Source: Gnetum montanum (lineage: Eukaryota > Streptophyta > Gnetopsida > Gnetales > Gnetaceae). From it: a stretch of 64,000 nucleotides of DNA. Below the pieces are notes generated by a model that was not told the DNA's origin, made no database searches, and saw nothing but the letters and a program-made list of their open reading frames with translations. Location of the stretch: assembly GCA_015680685.1 (NCBI GenBank), contig MNCI01038012.1, forward strand, positions 62,001 through 126,000. Reading direction: 5' to 3'. The translations under genes were made by a program, and so were the position numbers. This document shows, piece after piece, positions 1 to 11,720 of the stretch (the stretch's first letter is position 1; each line of letters opens with the position of its first letter).

Positions 1-1100
1 AGACACCATGGATGAGATGATCACAATGAACCCCTACTCGCTACTCGAAGTATGTTGGACATAAATAAGAATGTTAGAATTCCAACAAGGCACTAGAAAA
101 ATAGTAGGATCAAGAGATTAGATATGAATAATATCCCACAATTTGAAGGAGGATACAACACTGATCCTTAGAATCACTGACAAGCATTCCATGATGCATG
201 TTCCTTAGAAAATATAAAGAAAAAATGGCAAAAACTTAAGTTGTTTCCATGGACACTAGTTAAAGAAGAAAAATGTTGGTACCAATCTTTAGAACCGAAA
301 TCCATTCATAGGTGGATTACTATGTTAGAACTATTTAATGACAAGTACCAAATGTACTCCCAAGTGTCTAACTTGCAAAAGAAAATCCAAGGCTGGAAAC
401 AAGGAGGACATGAACCCTTGGTTGTTGCCATGGGTCGATACTATGCACTGTTACATCATTAGCCTGGCCATGGTTATTGACAAATGGATCAACTACACCA
501 TCTTATGGATGGGCTTAGGAATGAAATGAGAAGAAACCTTGGGGACTTATACCCAAGAGAGACTATTCGAGCTTAGGTGCCATCAAATTCAAAGACTATT
601 GGGGCAAGTTGCTAAGGAAGAAGGTGAGCTATGCAAAAGAGAAAGTGCAGAAGAGTATAACTGAGATCCTTCTCTCTGGAAGAGGGGAGTAAGATTTTGT
701 GAGGATGAAGAAGAGTCATGACTCGAAGAGATGGTGCATAGGAAAACTTTGCCTATCCAAAATATGACATTAGAAGTTTTGGCAAAGGTTGACCAAATGT
801 GGGATTCCATAGACAATAGATTTCAAATTATTCTTAAAATAGTAGAGTCTAGAGAGCAAGGTAGTGAGAAAAGAAAAAAGAAAGAGGATGAACATGCACA
901 TAGCAAGGGTAAGGGCAAAGTTACCATCATTGAAGAGGTTGTGGATTTGGAAATAGACAATGATAGTGGATGTGAGATATGTCAATATGACCATCCTAAG
1001 GGATGTTGCTCTGTAATCTCACATCTACAAGAGTTTGGAGTGTATGCACTCAACCCATGATTAAACAAAAGGCAAACACCTCTAAGGTTACCTTACCCCC
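1..1100 (+). pseudogene. A1 gag remnant (Athila-like Ty3/gypsy)
   Basis: Capsid-type gag of element A1, entering from the left edge, so its start lies outside the window. The sequence is nearly collinear with the better-kept gag of A2 (from about 19630), which is how it was recognised. Readable segments are 241-462, 338-529 and 731-1060, in different frames, so both frameshifts and stops are present. Near 970-1010 a short cysteine/histidine motif (CEICQYDHPKGC) has the spacing C-x2-C-x3-H-x3-C, a zinc-knuckle-like nucleic-acid binding motif seen in gag proteins. The segment after 1060 is proline/glutamine-rich linker in A2 and is badly decayed here. It cannot encode a working protein. Confidence 0.8.
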
Positions 1101-1399
1101 AAGGTAACTCAAGATAGTTCCACTAGCCCTTAATGTATTATCCAAGTGGAACTCTACCACAAATAATTGAGCAATATCAACAATGGAAACACCCACAATC
1201 ATGGGGAATGCCACCACCAAGGCAATAGTATCCTTACCGGTAACCTAACTCATATGGATATTACATGTAGTAGCCAATCTTCCCATGTGGCTTTACTAGT
1301 CACATCACTCCTCAAACTTGCGACCAAGCCCACGAGTATTATGGGACTCCCTTTTCTAGGGTTGATATTCTACAAGAATATCATCCTTCTCATCTAGTT

Positions 1400-1860
1400 A
1401 CATCACTTCTACCAATATCTCCACTACCACCTACTCCAGTAATGCAGGGTCATATCGAGCTAACTTCCTAGTGATTCAGATAAATGACGGTAAGGGAGAC
1501 TTCCCAATCATAATAGGAAGAGCATGGCTAAGCACCATCAATGCACACCTAGGAATCTATGATCTTTACCTAGAAATATTAGAAGAAAATACATTCAAAA
1601 AGATCGAGAAGAAGAAAGTTTCATGCATTGCATACCATGACACAGGGTGTAATTGCATGCAAAGATCATGGTTTATGCAAAGTTTAGCATTTCCTGCTTG
1701 CAATCAGTGTGTAGAAGTGATTAACATAAAAAATATGCTTGTATGTAGTAGTCCCACTATAAGAAGACACCTAGTGGCTAACAGTTGATCAAGAAAGCAG
1801 TTCACTCATATGCATGAAACCAACTGAGGGTATGACTTGTGCTTACATCGATAGCATAGA
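1400..1860 (+). pseudogene. A1 aspartic protease remnant
   Basis: Part of the retropepsin-like protease of element A1. The readable piece at 1471-1788 contains IIIGRAWLSTI, the conserved Gly-Arg-Ala-Trp-Leu block that follows the flap in plant gypsy proteases, and lines up with A2 at 21640-21850. The catalytic Asp-Ser-Gly end seen in A2 at 21433 has no counterpart I can read here: about 250 bases of the equivalent region seem to be missing between 1395 and 1450. Inference: a deletion removed the catalytic half. Confidence 0.7.
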
Positions 1861-2099
1861 TGCATTAGAGTAAGTCCACCACCAACTTTCAAGTCTTAAC
1901 CTTGAAACTATCAACTGGGGGAAGTTGAAAATACTTGAGAAATTTAAGGAAGAGCCTCAAGCTGGAAGCATTTCCCACAGGTATGGAATACACATTCCTT
2001 AAAAATGGAAAATTCGTAATTATCAATGCTAAGCTTGCTTCTCAACAGAGAGAAGAACTGTTGAAGGTAATAAATAAATGGTTGAAAGCCTTTGCTTAG

Positions 2100-3450
2100 T
2101 CATATCCTGAATTAACTAGAATAGATCCTAGGATATGCTAACATAGAATTTACACTAACCCCTCCATGAAGCCTTGAAGACAACTACAGAGGTGATTGAA
2201 CCCTAAGCTAAAGTAAGTAGTTAAGGAAGAAATTAAACAACTTTGCAAGTCTGGGTTCATATATCCCATTGCTAATAGCAAATGGATTAGCTCCTTAGTT
2301 ATTATGCCTAAAAAGGGAGGAAAATGAAGGGTGTGCATAGATTTTAGGCTACTAAATATGACAACATTCGAAGATGAACTTTCATTGCCATTTGTTGACC
2401 AAGTCTTAGACACCATCGTAGGGCATCACTATTACAATTTTCTAGATGGATATAGTGGATATAACCAAATACAAATATCCCTAGAAGACCAAGCTAAGAC
2501 TATGTTCACTAGTCCTTGGGGAACATTTTCATACAAATAGATGGTGTTTTGCTTGTGTAATTCCCTTGCAACATTTCAATAACTAGCTCTAAGCATATTC
2601 CAATAACAAATAAGGAATGGCATGGAGGCCTTTATGGATGACTTCTCCACTTATGGAGCAAACTTTGATCAAGCCTTGGACTAGTTGAAGAAAGTGTTAA
2701 AATGATGCGTAGAAACCAATTTGAGGCTTGACTGGAAAAAAGGCCATTTGATGGTCCAAGAAGGTGTAGTAATAGGGCACAAAATCTCACACATAGGGAT
2801 ATAGGTAGACCTTGAGAAAATCAAAATTATCCAAGGAATTACCCATCAACCAGAAACTGTCAAAGATATTCAGTTAGTCCTTGGACATATTGGCTACTAT
2901 AGGAGATTTATTGAGAACTTCTCAAAGGTTGCCAAACCATTAGTAGAATTAACAAAAAAGGATGTACCTTTTGAGTGGACTAGGGAATGTGAATTATCTT
3001 TCCAAACTTTGAAATAGAATCTAGTAGAAACACCCATTCTACAAACTTCTGACTAGTCTAAATCATTCCATATCATGACTGACATGTCCAACTATACTTT
3101 AGGAGTCATACTTACATAGTTAGATAACCAAAAGCATCCTTATTACATCCACTATGCAAGTAGAAGTATCGTTGGTGCACAACTTAACTACACTACGACA
3201 GAGAAAGAATTAATGGCTGTAGTGTTTGCACTAGAAAAGTTTAGACACTATGTATTGGAATATAAAGTATATATACATACAGATCATAGTGTAATCTGGT
3301 TCCTCATGAATAAGCCAATGGTAAGCCCTCATATCATATGATGGCTTGTAATATTACAAGAGTTTGATTTAATGATGAATGATCGCAAGGGCACCAAGAA
3401 TGTAGTTTCTGATCATTTATCTTGGTTGTGATGGGACAACAAAGAGGATG
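2100..3450 (+). pseudogene. A1 reverse transcriptase and RNase H
   Basis: RT/RNase H of element A1, which would copy element RNA into DNA in the cytoplasmic particle. RT begins near 2150; VCIDFRLLN (2326-2352), FLDGYSGYNQI (about 2440-2470) and the catalytic FMDDFSTYG (about 2630) are visible, followed by GHKIS, GYYRRFIENFSK and the RNase H segment TTEKELMAVVFALEKFRHY (about 3195-3250) and TDHS. The spacing and wording of these motifs are those of the Athila branch. RT through integrase stays in one frame, broken by in-frame stops rather than indels. Several stops are explained by C-to-T change: at 3429 TGA replaces the CGA codon of the equivalent A2 site (about 55550). Confidence 0.9.
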
Positions 3451-3589
3451 AGTATCTAATTTTTGATCATTTCCCTGATGAATTCCTCTTTGCTGGTGTA
3501 GTGAATAATCAATCACCCATTGAGAAAAATTGGTATAGTAGCATTCTTAGCTATCTCCTCACCCAACAAATACCGTAAGAGTTAAACCT

Positions 3590-4460
3590 TAAGAAGAAGC
3601 AACAGTTTCTTTACCGAGCCAAGTACTTTACGGAAATCAATGAGAAACTTTACAAAGTGTGTCCCAATGGCTTGGTTTGATGGTGTGTTCCTGATATAGA
3701 TCAAATGTGAGTTCTCCAAGATGCTCATGAGGGTCCTTGTGGGGGTCATTATGTTGGGAGATGAATGGCCATCAAGATCCTACTTGCAGGATATTATTGG
3801 CCTACATTATTCTAGGATGCCCATCATTTCATCCAATCTTGTGAGAACTATCAACGTGATGGGGGAATGACTACTAGAACGGAGGGTCTGCAACAATGGA
3901 TTCAATCATTATAACCATTTGACATTTGGGGAATTAATTTTATGGGGTTGATTACATCAATGTCCAATGGAAAAGCTTATATTATTATTGCCATTAATTA
4001 CCTAACAAAATAGGCCGAAGCAGCTAATGTTAAAGATTGTACATCATGTACAACTGCATGATTTGTTCAACAACAAATCATAAATAGGTTTGGTGTGCTA
4101 CGTGCACTTAGTTTAGATAATGGTACACACTTCACAGGTGCAACTTTTCAAAAATTAATGCAATGCTTAGGGGTTGAGCATAAATTGACTACACCATACC
4201 ACCCCCAAGCGAACGATCAAGCAAAAGTCACCAATAGGGAGATTACAAAGATATTGAAAAGAGCCATTAGCAAGTTCAGGTGAGACTAGAGCACTAAATT
4301 GAATAATGCTCTTTGGGCATACTACTCCACATGGAAACTCCCTATAGGCTACTCTCTGTATGAGTTAGTGTATGGTAAATTACCAATGCTTCCCATTCAA
4401 ACTGAGCTCCGTGCACTATCCATGACATGTGATCTCAACCTTGATCTTGATCTAGCATAG
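3590..4460 (+). pseudogene. A1 integrase, interrupted at 4460/4461
   Basis: Integrase of element A1, the enzyme that joins element DNA to the chromosome. The H2C2 zinc-binding end is visible (GGHYVGR near 3740, then SCENCQ near 3840). In the catalytic core the first acidic residue is changed (WGINFMG, Asp to Asn, about 3925), the second is kept in SLDNGTH (about 4110), and the third is changed (NDQAKVTN, Glu to Lys, about 4215). The enzyme would therefore be dead even without stops. The reading breaks off at 4460, where a 2.2-kb LTR is inserted, and resumes at 6705. Confidence 0.88.
4456..4460. repeat. Target site duplication CATAG (left copy)
   Basis: The five bases CATAG before 4461 recur at 6700-6704 just after the insert. 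The uninterrupted homologous site in A2 (about 56577-56585) has a single CATAG. Confidence 0.9.
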
Positions 4461-5757
4461 TGTTGGCGACCGTTTGGGACGCGACCGCCAACGAGTGTCC
4501 TCGAACAGGATTTAGGTGCCTGCTGGTCTCTGGCAACACCAAGGCCCAGATACCTCCAAATAACTCAGTAGTTAATGTGAGTATGTGTGTGTGCTGTGCG
4601 GTTGTGTGCAATGTAACAATTGCGTGTGTGTGAAATACAAATGACTTACTTTAAGAGATTCAGCCAACTTTATCAAGTACTGTGAGTTATTGAGAGTTTC
4701 CTATTTTGTTCAAACTACCTAGTCTATGCGGTCCCTATAATACCTGCTTGTAACAAGTAAAATTTTGCATAAACATTTGAGCACAACTCCGCAAATCTAC
4801 TCCTAATTTTCCCCAGAGAGAGATATATAGTTCCACAAGAAAACTAGAAATAGAGCAAGATTCAAAGGAAATAGACAGAAAGAAAAGAAAGCAGATTTGT
4901 GTGGACCTCAAATATTTAAACAAGGTAAAATGACACGAGTAAACACTTCGCAATAAAGCTATTCCAAATTCAATATCTATGAATTGTTCAAACTTCCAAG
5001 ACTCAAACAAGCAATATCTTCAAGACAATCCTACTGTACTACCAAAAATTGCTGCGTAAACTACCATGTACGAGACTCCATTTTGGCTAGACAGTAGATG
5101 TCAACGATTGCATTTAAACAGAACCTTTAAAAGACTTGACAATTTCTGATTGAAATAACACGGAAAATCACTCTAAAGATAAAAAGAAGCTATTCTGGTC
5201 CCATCAAAATACCAAAGATTTTCTGAACCCTCTCGACTACCAAATTGTTCCACGGCGTGACTACAAACAGAGGCTCTCTTCCAACAATCCAATAGCAGTT
5301 CCCAAACGTTGCACAATAACGAAATTTACTACTAAAATGCTCTCAAGGCTTTTTGAACACAAGCGCTTCTATGGCAAAATTTTAACAGAAATTTCTATTG
5401 GGCAACAAGAACAATAAGAGCAATCTAAAAATCCCAAAATTACTTGCCAAGAATGATACTACCTAAACCACTAGCTAAGCAATTAAAACAAAACAAAAAT
5501 GAAATGCATAACTCACAGGACCATGACAAAGAGGCTGAAATCTTTATTCTAGCAAGCCATCTTGCAAACAATCTTCTTTACAAATCTTCCAAGTGTGATG
5601 ATGATGCTCCTTCTTTATGTGTGATGTATCATATTCTTCCTTGACCCTTGAAGCCTTTTTATAGGGTTCCAAGGTAGGTAGGGAAGTTACATATTCAAAA
5701 ATATCTCACCTAACTTCTCTCCCAAGTAACTTGGCCAACCAATTAGGAGATTACTTG

Positions 5758-5935
5758 NNNNNNNNNNNNNNNNNNNNNNNNNNNNNNNNNNNNNNNNNNN
5801 NNNNNNNNNNNNNNNNNNNNNNNNNNNNNNNNNNNNNNNNNNNNNNNNNNNNNNNNNNNNNNNNNNNNNNNNNNNNNNNNNNNNNNNNNNNNNNNNNNNN
5901 NNNNNNNNNNNNNNNNNNNNNNNNNNNNNNNNNNN
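5758..5935. other. Assembly gap (178 N)
   Basis: A run of undetermined bases. It begins right after an LTR segment and is followed by short repeats of the form GTTGCCAAGTGT, so the missing sequence may be an array that the assembly could not resolve. Confidence 1.
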
Positions 5936-6130
5936 CAGTTGCCAAGTGTCTTCATTCATTTGCCAAGTGTCTACATTTAGTTGCCAAGTGTTCACCATGG
6001 AGAGAAACAAGTTGCAGTTGACACGTGTCCCATTTAGTTGACAAGTGGCCATTGTGGAGATAAAGAGGTTGTAGTTGACAAGTGGCCTTTGTGGTGGTTA
6101 TAACCACCATTTCAATTGACAAGTGTTCAA
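5936..6130 (+). repeat. Short interspersed repeats (GTTGMCAAGTGK)
   Basis: Seven or more copies of a roughly 12-base unit related to GTTGCCAAGTGT or GTTGACAAGTGG, separated by 8 to 30 variable bases, run from the edge of the N gap to about 6125. The spacing is irregular, so this is a cluster of related motifs, not a clean tandem array. Confidence 0.7.
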
Positions 6131-6699
6131 TTCTCATAGGACTTTGAACAATTGTTGCATAAATTCCCTTTTTAAATCAATATTATATTTTATTGTTATT
6201 TATATCATAGTAGTAAAGATAATAACCATGGATTTGATGCATGGGTTGATATATAAATATATGTATGCGTATACAACCGAATGCATAAGTGGAGTTGTAC
6301 TCTCACATTTTAATTTGTGGCACCTCGAATGTAATCCCAGTTATATCAAGGCCGATTCCATATTCATCTTCTCTGCACTTTATTACAGAAAAAGTAACTA
6401 GAGCTACTCTATCATAAGCTAGAGAGATATCTACAATTGATACACCATTTTCTTTTGACTCTAGATAAACCCTCATGCCAACATTCCCAATTGCAATGTC
6501 ATTATCCCTTGATTTTCAAAACATTCAATTCAGCAACATTTTCATTTCTATTCCAACTTCATGGTTAATTAACTATTGCAGAATTCTTTACAAGAAAGAA
6601 CATAATCCTCCTTGAACAATTTCAGTTCATTAGGATTCTGTACCTCACCATTTGCAAATAAGTCCACCTGTTCCATGAAATGGTAAAAATGTGCCAACA

Positions 6700-6704
6700 C
6701 ATAG
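6700..6704. repeat. Target site duplication CATAG (right copy)
   Basis: Second copy of the 5-base duplication flanking the solo LTR. The interrupted A1 sequence continues from here as AAATAATGGTTAGTAACCC, matching A2 at about 56582. Confidence 0.9.
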
Positions 6705-9017
6705 AAATAATGGTTAGTAACCCTTAAGTTGCTAGATGAAAATCGATCAGCTACCATATCATCTAACAAATTTCATAGGGCCTTAAATAAACAATGTCAT
6801 GACCTAAGAATTAGGAAAGTTAAATATCATCCAGGTGATAAGGTTCTCTACTAGAATCCCACACATGTGCCACAACATACTAAATTTCAAACACTGTCGG
6901 AAGGACCTTATATTATTTACGCAACCTTTTCTTCAAGGGCCATGACAATATACAAACCTAAGAGCCCAGATAAGAATATTTTGATCAACGTGCAATAAAT
7001 GAAACCTTTTTAGGAGCTTAGGATAGCTAGTACACCTGCTACCTCTCTTGATGGACAACCCTGCTAACTATTTTGGATCTCCTCCTTCCAACTTAGTCGT
7101 GGGGGAGATGGCCACCTATGCTAACCATTCTAGGCCCTCAGTTCTTTTTGCATTTTTGTTTTACACATTTGTTCAACTTTTCTTAATTTTGTTTTACACC
7201 ATCATTCATGTTTTTACTATTTATTTGTTTGCTTGATTTACTTTTATTTGTCATCTAATAAGTGCTCATGATAGTGGATTAAATTATATCATATTGATTG
7301 CTAATGTTTATTTTTTACCTTTGAATTATGATGTTGATAATAAAGTATGGTTCTTTTGGTAAAACAGGCAATGAGTCCACCCCGTCCACTCATCCATACA
7401 ACTCTATGGTCTCCTTTGGCTTGGAATTGTACAGTCCCCTTTTTCTAAGTAAACTTATTAATGAATTAGTGGCTAGCTATTTTGCAAACCAAGGAAAGAC
7501 TCAAAGGATGAAAATGGTGTGAATTCAAGGGGATTCAATGCATTGGTGCTAATCATTCTCTTGGGTGCTTGGATGCTTTTTCTTGGGTTTTCTACCATTC
7601 TGACATTGTTCAAAAATCAAGAAGCTATGTGAATAAAAATAAGTATTTGCATGGTGTGGTTCTCACAAAAAAGAATAAAAAAACAAAAGAAAAAAAATGT
7701 GAGAATTCAAAGCATACTGCTTAGACATAATAAAGCAATATGGACTACAAGCACTGGTTATGACACTGGAAAGACATGTTACCCATGCCTAAAGGTTCCC
7801 TTTAACTAAGGCCCTTTCTTGCTTCCTGCTTCTCCATCTCGCTCTCCTCGGAATGGTGGTGGCTCTTTGTGGAAGCATTCTTGTTGCTTCAAGTGGATGG
7901 ATTGGTCAAGTGTGTTGATGCAAGGTTACTAGATGTGGTTTGTTTGAGTCTAGATTTGGGATGAGTTCTACTTAGTCACATTAACCATGAAATACATAAG
8001 GGGCTTTACACAACCTTGTTCTTGGGATTCCATTCTATTCTCTCCTCTCCATCTTTCTTTATATTTTCCACCTCATTGCCAATTTTATCATTAGTTCATT
8101 CTGGGTTGATGCATTTTTTTTCTTTGGTAAATTCATGTGGGTAAGTTTTTATCTCTTGCTTCTAAATGGAATTCCTAGAGCCTACGAACTCTTTGGTTTG
8201 TGGGTTTATCAGGGCATAAAAGGCATGAGCCTATGTTGGGGAGGACCCACTAGCATTCCTTTTTGGTGCAATTGTTAAGTTCTTTTCCTTAAAAATTTCC
8301 TGCAATCAATCATCTCTTATTTCATCCCCATCCATGACATTCATTTTATTGGCATTACCGTTGTTATCTTTTTCCATCTTTCTTGTTCCTCATATTTTTC
8401 CATCTTATAGCTATCAGAGGTTCACTCTAGTCATGCGGGCCTTGGCATAAAATTTTCAAATTTTTCCATTTTACAATTTTCCTAACCCCTACACCTTGGG
8501 TAGTTGTCAGCGTTAAATCTTCGAACTAGTTTCTGCCATAATCACAACTTAGCCAATGCACTTCATATCGAGGCAAGGTATCAACTACATTATGGTTTAT
8601 CTATCCTTGCTCATTTGTGACTATGTTGTGTGTGTAGATGGCGATCATACAAACAATGGACTGGGCTTGGAGGAAGCACTCAGGATGGACTAGAGCTAGA
8701 GCATTTATGAAAGGAGCAAGTTTGGTGGCATGGCTATGGATAAACAATGGAAGGCATAATCTTAGCATTGGCGGTAACACGCTTCATTTTCTTTTTCTCT
8801 CTTTCTCTACAAGTTTCCAAATAAAGGCTTGGATGTCATTTATGTACGAGTGTTCACCACAATGGTCATAAACACTAATGTTGTAATATGCTTATTGATC
8901 TATTCAATAGGCACATTGATTCTGTCATCCCATTCCACCATTAGTTGTCAATTAGTCAATAATCCCATAACTTCCTAATATTTTGTAAGGAACTTGAGGA
9001 CGAGTTTTCATTCAGTC
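6705..9017 (+). pseudogene. A1 integrase C-terminus and 3' non-coding region
   Basis: Continuation of A1 after the solo LTR. The first 330 bases carry the integrase C-terminal region (RKVKYHPGDKVLY near 6815, EGPYIIYATFSSRAM near 6900) and match A2 at 56680-56870. The remaining 2 kb is collinear with A2 at 56870-58380 and has no long reading frame. A 62-residue frame at 7048-7236 is hydrophobic at its end, but that follows from T-rich DNA. Some Athila elements carry an env-like gene here; I see no support for one. Confidence 0.75.
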
Positions 9018-9026
9018 ATGGGGGTA
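9018..9026 (+). promoter_or_regulatory. A1 polypurine tract
   Basis: ATGGGGGTA lies immediately before the TG that opens the 3' LTR, the position of the second-strand primer in LTR retrotransposons. It is short and partly degraded. Confidence 0.6.
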
Positions 9027-9945
9027 TGATGAAAGTAGTTACTCTAGCAGTTTATTCCAATTATTAGAGTAGTTACTCTAGTAGTTTATTCTAATTTCTA
9101 GAGTAGTTACTCTAGCGGTTTATTCTAATTATTAGAGTGGTTACTCTAATTATTAAAGTAGTTGCTCCCAAGACTATAAATATAGTGCCCAAGTGCACAA
9201 TTGAGGAAGATGTATTTTAGCAATCAATTAGCAAAACTCTTGTAGTCTATTTGAAAGTTAGAGTATTTTCAAAGTGCCTGCAATAGGAGGTCTAAGTGTG
9301 GATGGATCTTTATTCGAGCATTGTGTACCTGAGCACACCTTGTGTATGGCAATAAAGGTGAGCTCTTTGATTCATCCTTGCAACACTTGAGATTTGTTTT
9401 CTTACACATTTATTTTATTTTATTTTCTTATGTATTTATTTTATTTTATTTTATTTTATGTGATTTACATTTCTCTTATTAGCATAGCAATTCATTTTGA
9501 TCAATTAAGCAAATCATTAAATTACACAAGCACGGCCACTTCGAGCATGCGTGTAACGCTTGGTAACCTAGTAACAATTAGCGTTTGGAAATCCCAGTAG
9601 TGTTGCACTGGTTCAAGATGTGTACAAAAAGTGGGAACGGATGCTGGTGTTAAGATTAGTTAGAACTTAGTTAATGAGTAGTTAAGTTAAATTAGTCCGT
9701 TAGTTACCTCTCTCCTTCCCTACTAGCGTAGGACATAAAAAAATAAAAGCTATAAAAATCATATGCCTCAAGCTTACTTAACCATACAATCATGACATAT
9801 AGGTAATCTTGGGAATAAAATGATCAACCAACCTATCCTTGTTCCACAAGGGTGCATAAGCACTTAGTCCTTGGAATTTGACTGGATCATGTGTGAAACA
9901 CTTGTATTCATATGGTTGAGTGTAGGGGTACCTCACCGCTCATCA
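9027..9945 (+). repeat. A1 3' LTR (919 bp)
   Basis: Begins TGATGAAAGTAG and ends CGCTCATCA. From about 9310 onward it matches the 5' LTR of A2 (18140-18720) closely, sharing GAGCATTGTGTACCT, AACGCTTGGTAACCTAGTAAC and the closing GGGTACC...CATCA or GATCA. The front (U3) part does not match A2. A likely TATA box, CTATAAATATAG, is at 9174-9185. The 5' LTR of this element lies outside the window, so the target duplication cannot be tested. Confidence 0.85.
9034..9169 (+). repeat. 34-bp tandem repeats in the A1 LTR promoter region
   Basis: Four copies of a 34-base unit starting AGTAGTTACTCTAG begin at 9034, 9068, 9102 and 9136; a shortened fifth starts at 9157. They sit just upstream of the putative TATA box, where enhancer repeats are often found in LTRs. 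The A2 LTR has none of them. Confidence 0.9.
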
Positions 9946-10440
9946 GGTATGATACTTGATTCTTCTAAGTTACAAAGATTCTAGAGTTAATTCCTAAGGA
10001 AGAATTTGAGAAGCAAGATCAAGTTTCGCCATCTAGAACAAGGCCATCTAATCATATACCTCTTATGGCAAGACTATAACTACTTGCAATAATTCCTGAG
10101 GTTGATCAAGATCAAGGAAACTTTTGACCTTAATTTTATTGATAAGACTTATATTTTCTTCATTATTTAATTTATATTTTAGTTATGTAATTAAAATATC
10201 TAGGCTAACACAAGTTGGAACTAAGGATTTACGCTACCTTCACTTGGGTAACCAAATATGAGTTTTACATTATGTGATCCTGGTTACAATCGATGATTGA
10301 TGGTTGGTAGATCATTAATTTACCTCTAGTCATTATCTTAGATAATGAGGTAAGTATTGATAAAATAAGATTTAATTCCTAAATATTCTTCTTATTTATA
10401 TTACATTTGTACACTAAGTGGAAGAACATTAGAATATTCA
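9946..10440. other. AT-rich sequence, nothing recognised
   Basis: Follows the end of the A1 LTR. No coding frame, repeat unit or terminal motif was recognised. Confidence 0.6.
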
Positions 10441-11720
10441 ACCTCAAGTCAAAAGAATCAAGTTTAGATTTCTCTCTAAGTCCTCAATCAAATCCTCCAA
10501 CAACAATTTGTTATCTTTAACACAAGCCTAGATTTTCATTTTGATTTCTAGAAAAGACAAAAAAATCAACCAAGTTACTTTTGAAATTTGCAAAATTACA
10601 TATAATCTTTTGATGCAACATTGAAATAAACTTACCATATGATGTGAATAATTTGGAGCTCATCTCTTTCTTAATTTATTTGCAAATCTTTGAATCACTC
10701 AAAATTAGTTTACTTGATAAAGAAGTGATGTTAGCAAGAGGTTGAGAAGGCATTTCCATTTCTGGAAGCTTAGTCCTTTCAATTTTTAAAAGAAGGTCAA
10801 ACCTATTAACAATTGTTTACAAGCTATGAATTTGTTATTGGGAATTCTTCCAATGCAATCTCCTACTTCTTCTATATTAAAAAATTTATTCTCACTAATT
10901 TTGATGTTGCCAATTTTGATCTTTTTGTTGCTAAGAAGAAAGGATTTTTGAGCAGTCATGTGGTTTAAACATTTGTTGTCTACTATCCTTGATTATTATT
11001 TAATTTTTCCTCTAATTTTAAAAACTTTGTAATTGCCTTGATTATCTTCTTGAGTTGAAGTTGATGAATTGTCTTGTTTATTGTCTTAGACTTGAAGCAT
11101 GCCAAAGCACATTTTTTGTGTGATAAGACTTTATAGTATTACTTTCCTTTTACAAAATCTAAAAAATAATTGGAAGAGATATTTGGTTATATATTTCTTT
11201 GATTTTAGTTTCTCTATATTCTTCTTGTACCTCCTTTGCACCTTATATCTTTAGTGGAAGTCTCTATAATGTTTTTATTATTTTCAAAATTTTTATTTTT
11301 TGAATTTATTCTATTAATTTTTCCTCTTGTTCCACTATCAATAAAAGCCTATTGTTCATTATTTTTATCTATCTTTAGGTTTTCTGATGTTCTAATTTAT
11401 GAGACTAGATCATCAACTATAAGTTTCTTGAAGTTTTTTCTTTGAAGGAAATTCATCATCATGCTAAAATATCCTTGATCATTGTATAGTGATGCAACCA
11501 CTTTTTGGACCTTTTGGTGTTAAGTAAAGCCACCTCTAAATTTATCAATTTGCTTTATACATTCAAACATTCCACAAAGAAGTCTTCAATATGTTCTTTC
11601 TTTCTTATTTTAAGATTCATAAATTGGATTCTATCTCAAGTTTGAAATTTGAAGTGATTAGTGGTTCCTTTTGCAGAGCGTTGGGGTCTCATGGTGTTTA
11701 AAGATAATATGTTCTAGTGG
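10440..11720 (-). pseudogene. Copia-like gag and protease remnant
   Basis: Read on the minus strand, scattered segments resemble a Ty1/copia polyprotein. Near 11600-11650 QTWDRIQFMNLKIRKKEHIEDF resembles the helix-rich copia gag. Near 10925-10985 IVDNKCLNHMTAQKSF recalls the copia protease block (D-S-G-x-x-x-H-M-T), with the catalytic DSG apparently decayed to DNK. Between them a cysteine-containing stretch may be the zinc-knuckle linker. All segments are broken by stops and frame changes. The assignment rests on short motif resemblance only; an unrelated AT-rich frame is possible. Confidence 0.45.

Larger units (their letters stand above)
4461..6699 (-). mobile_element. Solo LTR related to element B
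   Basis: A 2.2-kb insert starting TGTTGGC and ending GCCAACA, flanked by the 5-base duplication CATAG. Its left 1.3 kb matches the LTRs of element B (22738 and 50929 onward) almost line for line, and its last 200 bases resemble the other LTR end, including ATTCCATGAAATGG before the terminus. No gag or pol lies between, so it reads as a solo LTR left by recombination between two LTRs. It is placed on the minus strand by analogy with B. The middle differs from B: the 3-ketoacyl-CoA synthase fragment carried by B LTRs is absent from the readable part, though an assembly gap sits there. Confidence 0.85.

Noticed and set aside
7048-7236. Hydrophobic frame after A1 integrase as an env-like gene
   Set aside because: Only 62 codons, the hydrophobic part comes from T-rich low-complexity DNA, and no signal peptide or longer frame is conserved in A2 or C.
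9394-9600. Membrane-protein-like frame in the A1 LTR
   Set aside because: The Phe/Leu/Tyr-rich start comes from repeated TTTTATTTTA sequence inside the LTR.
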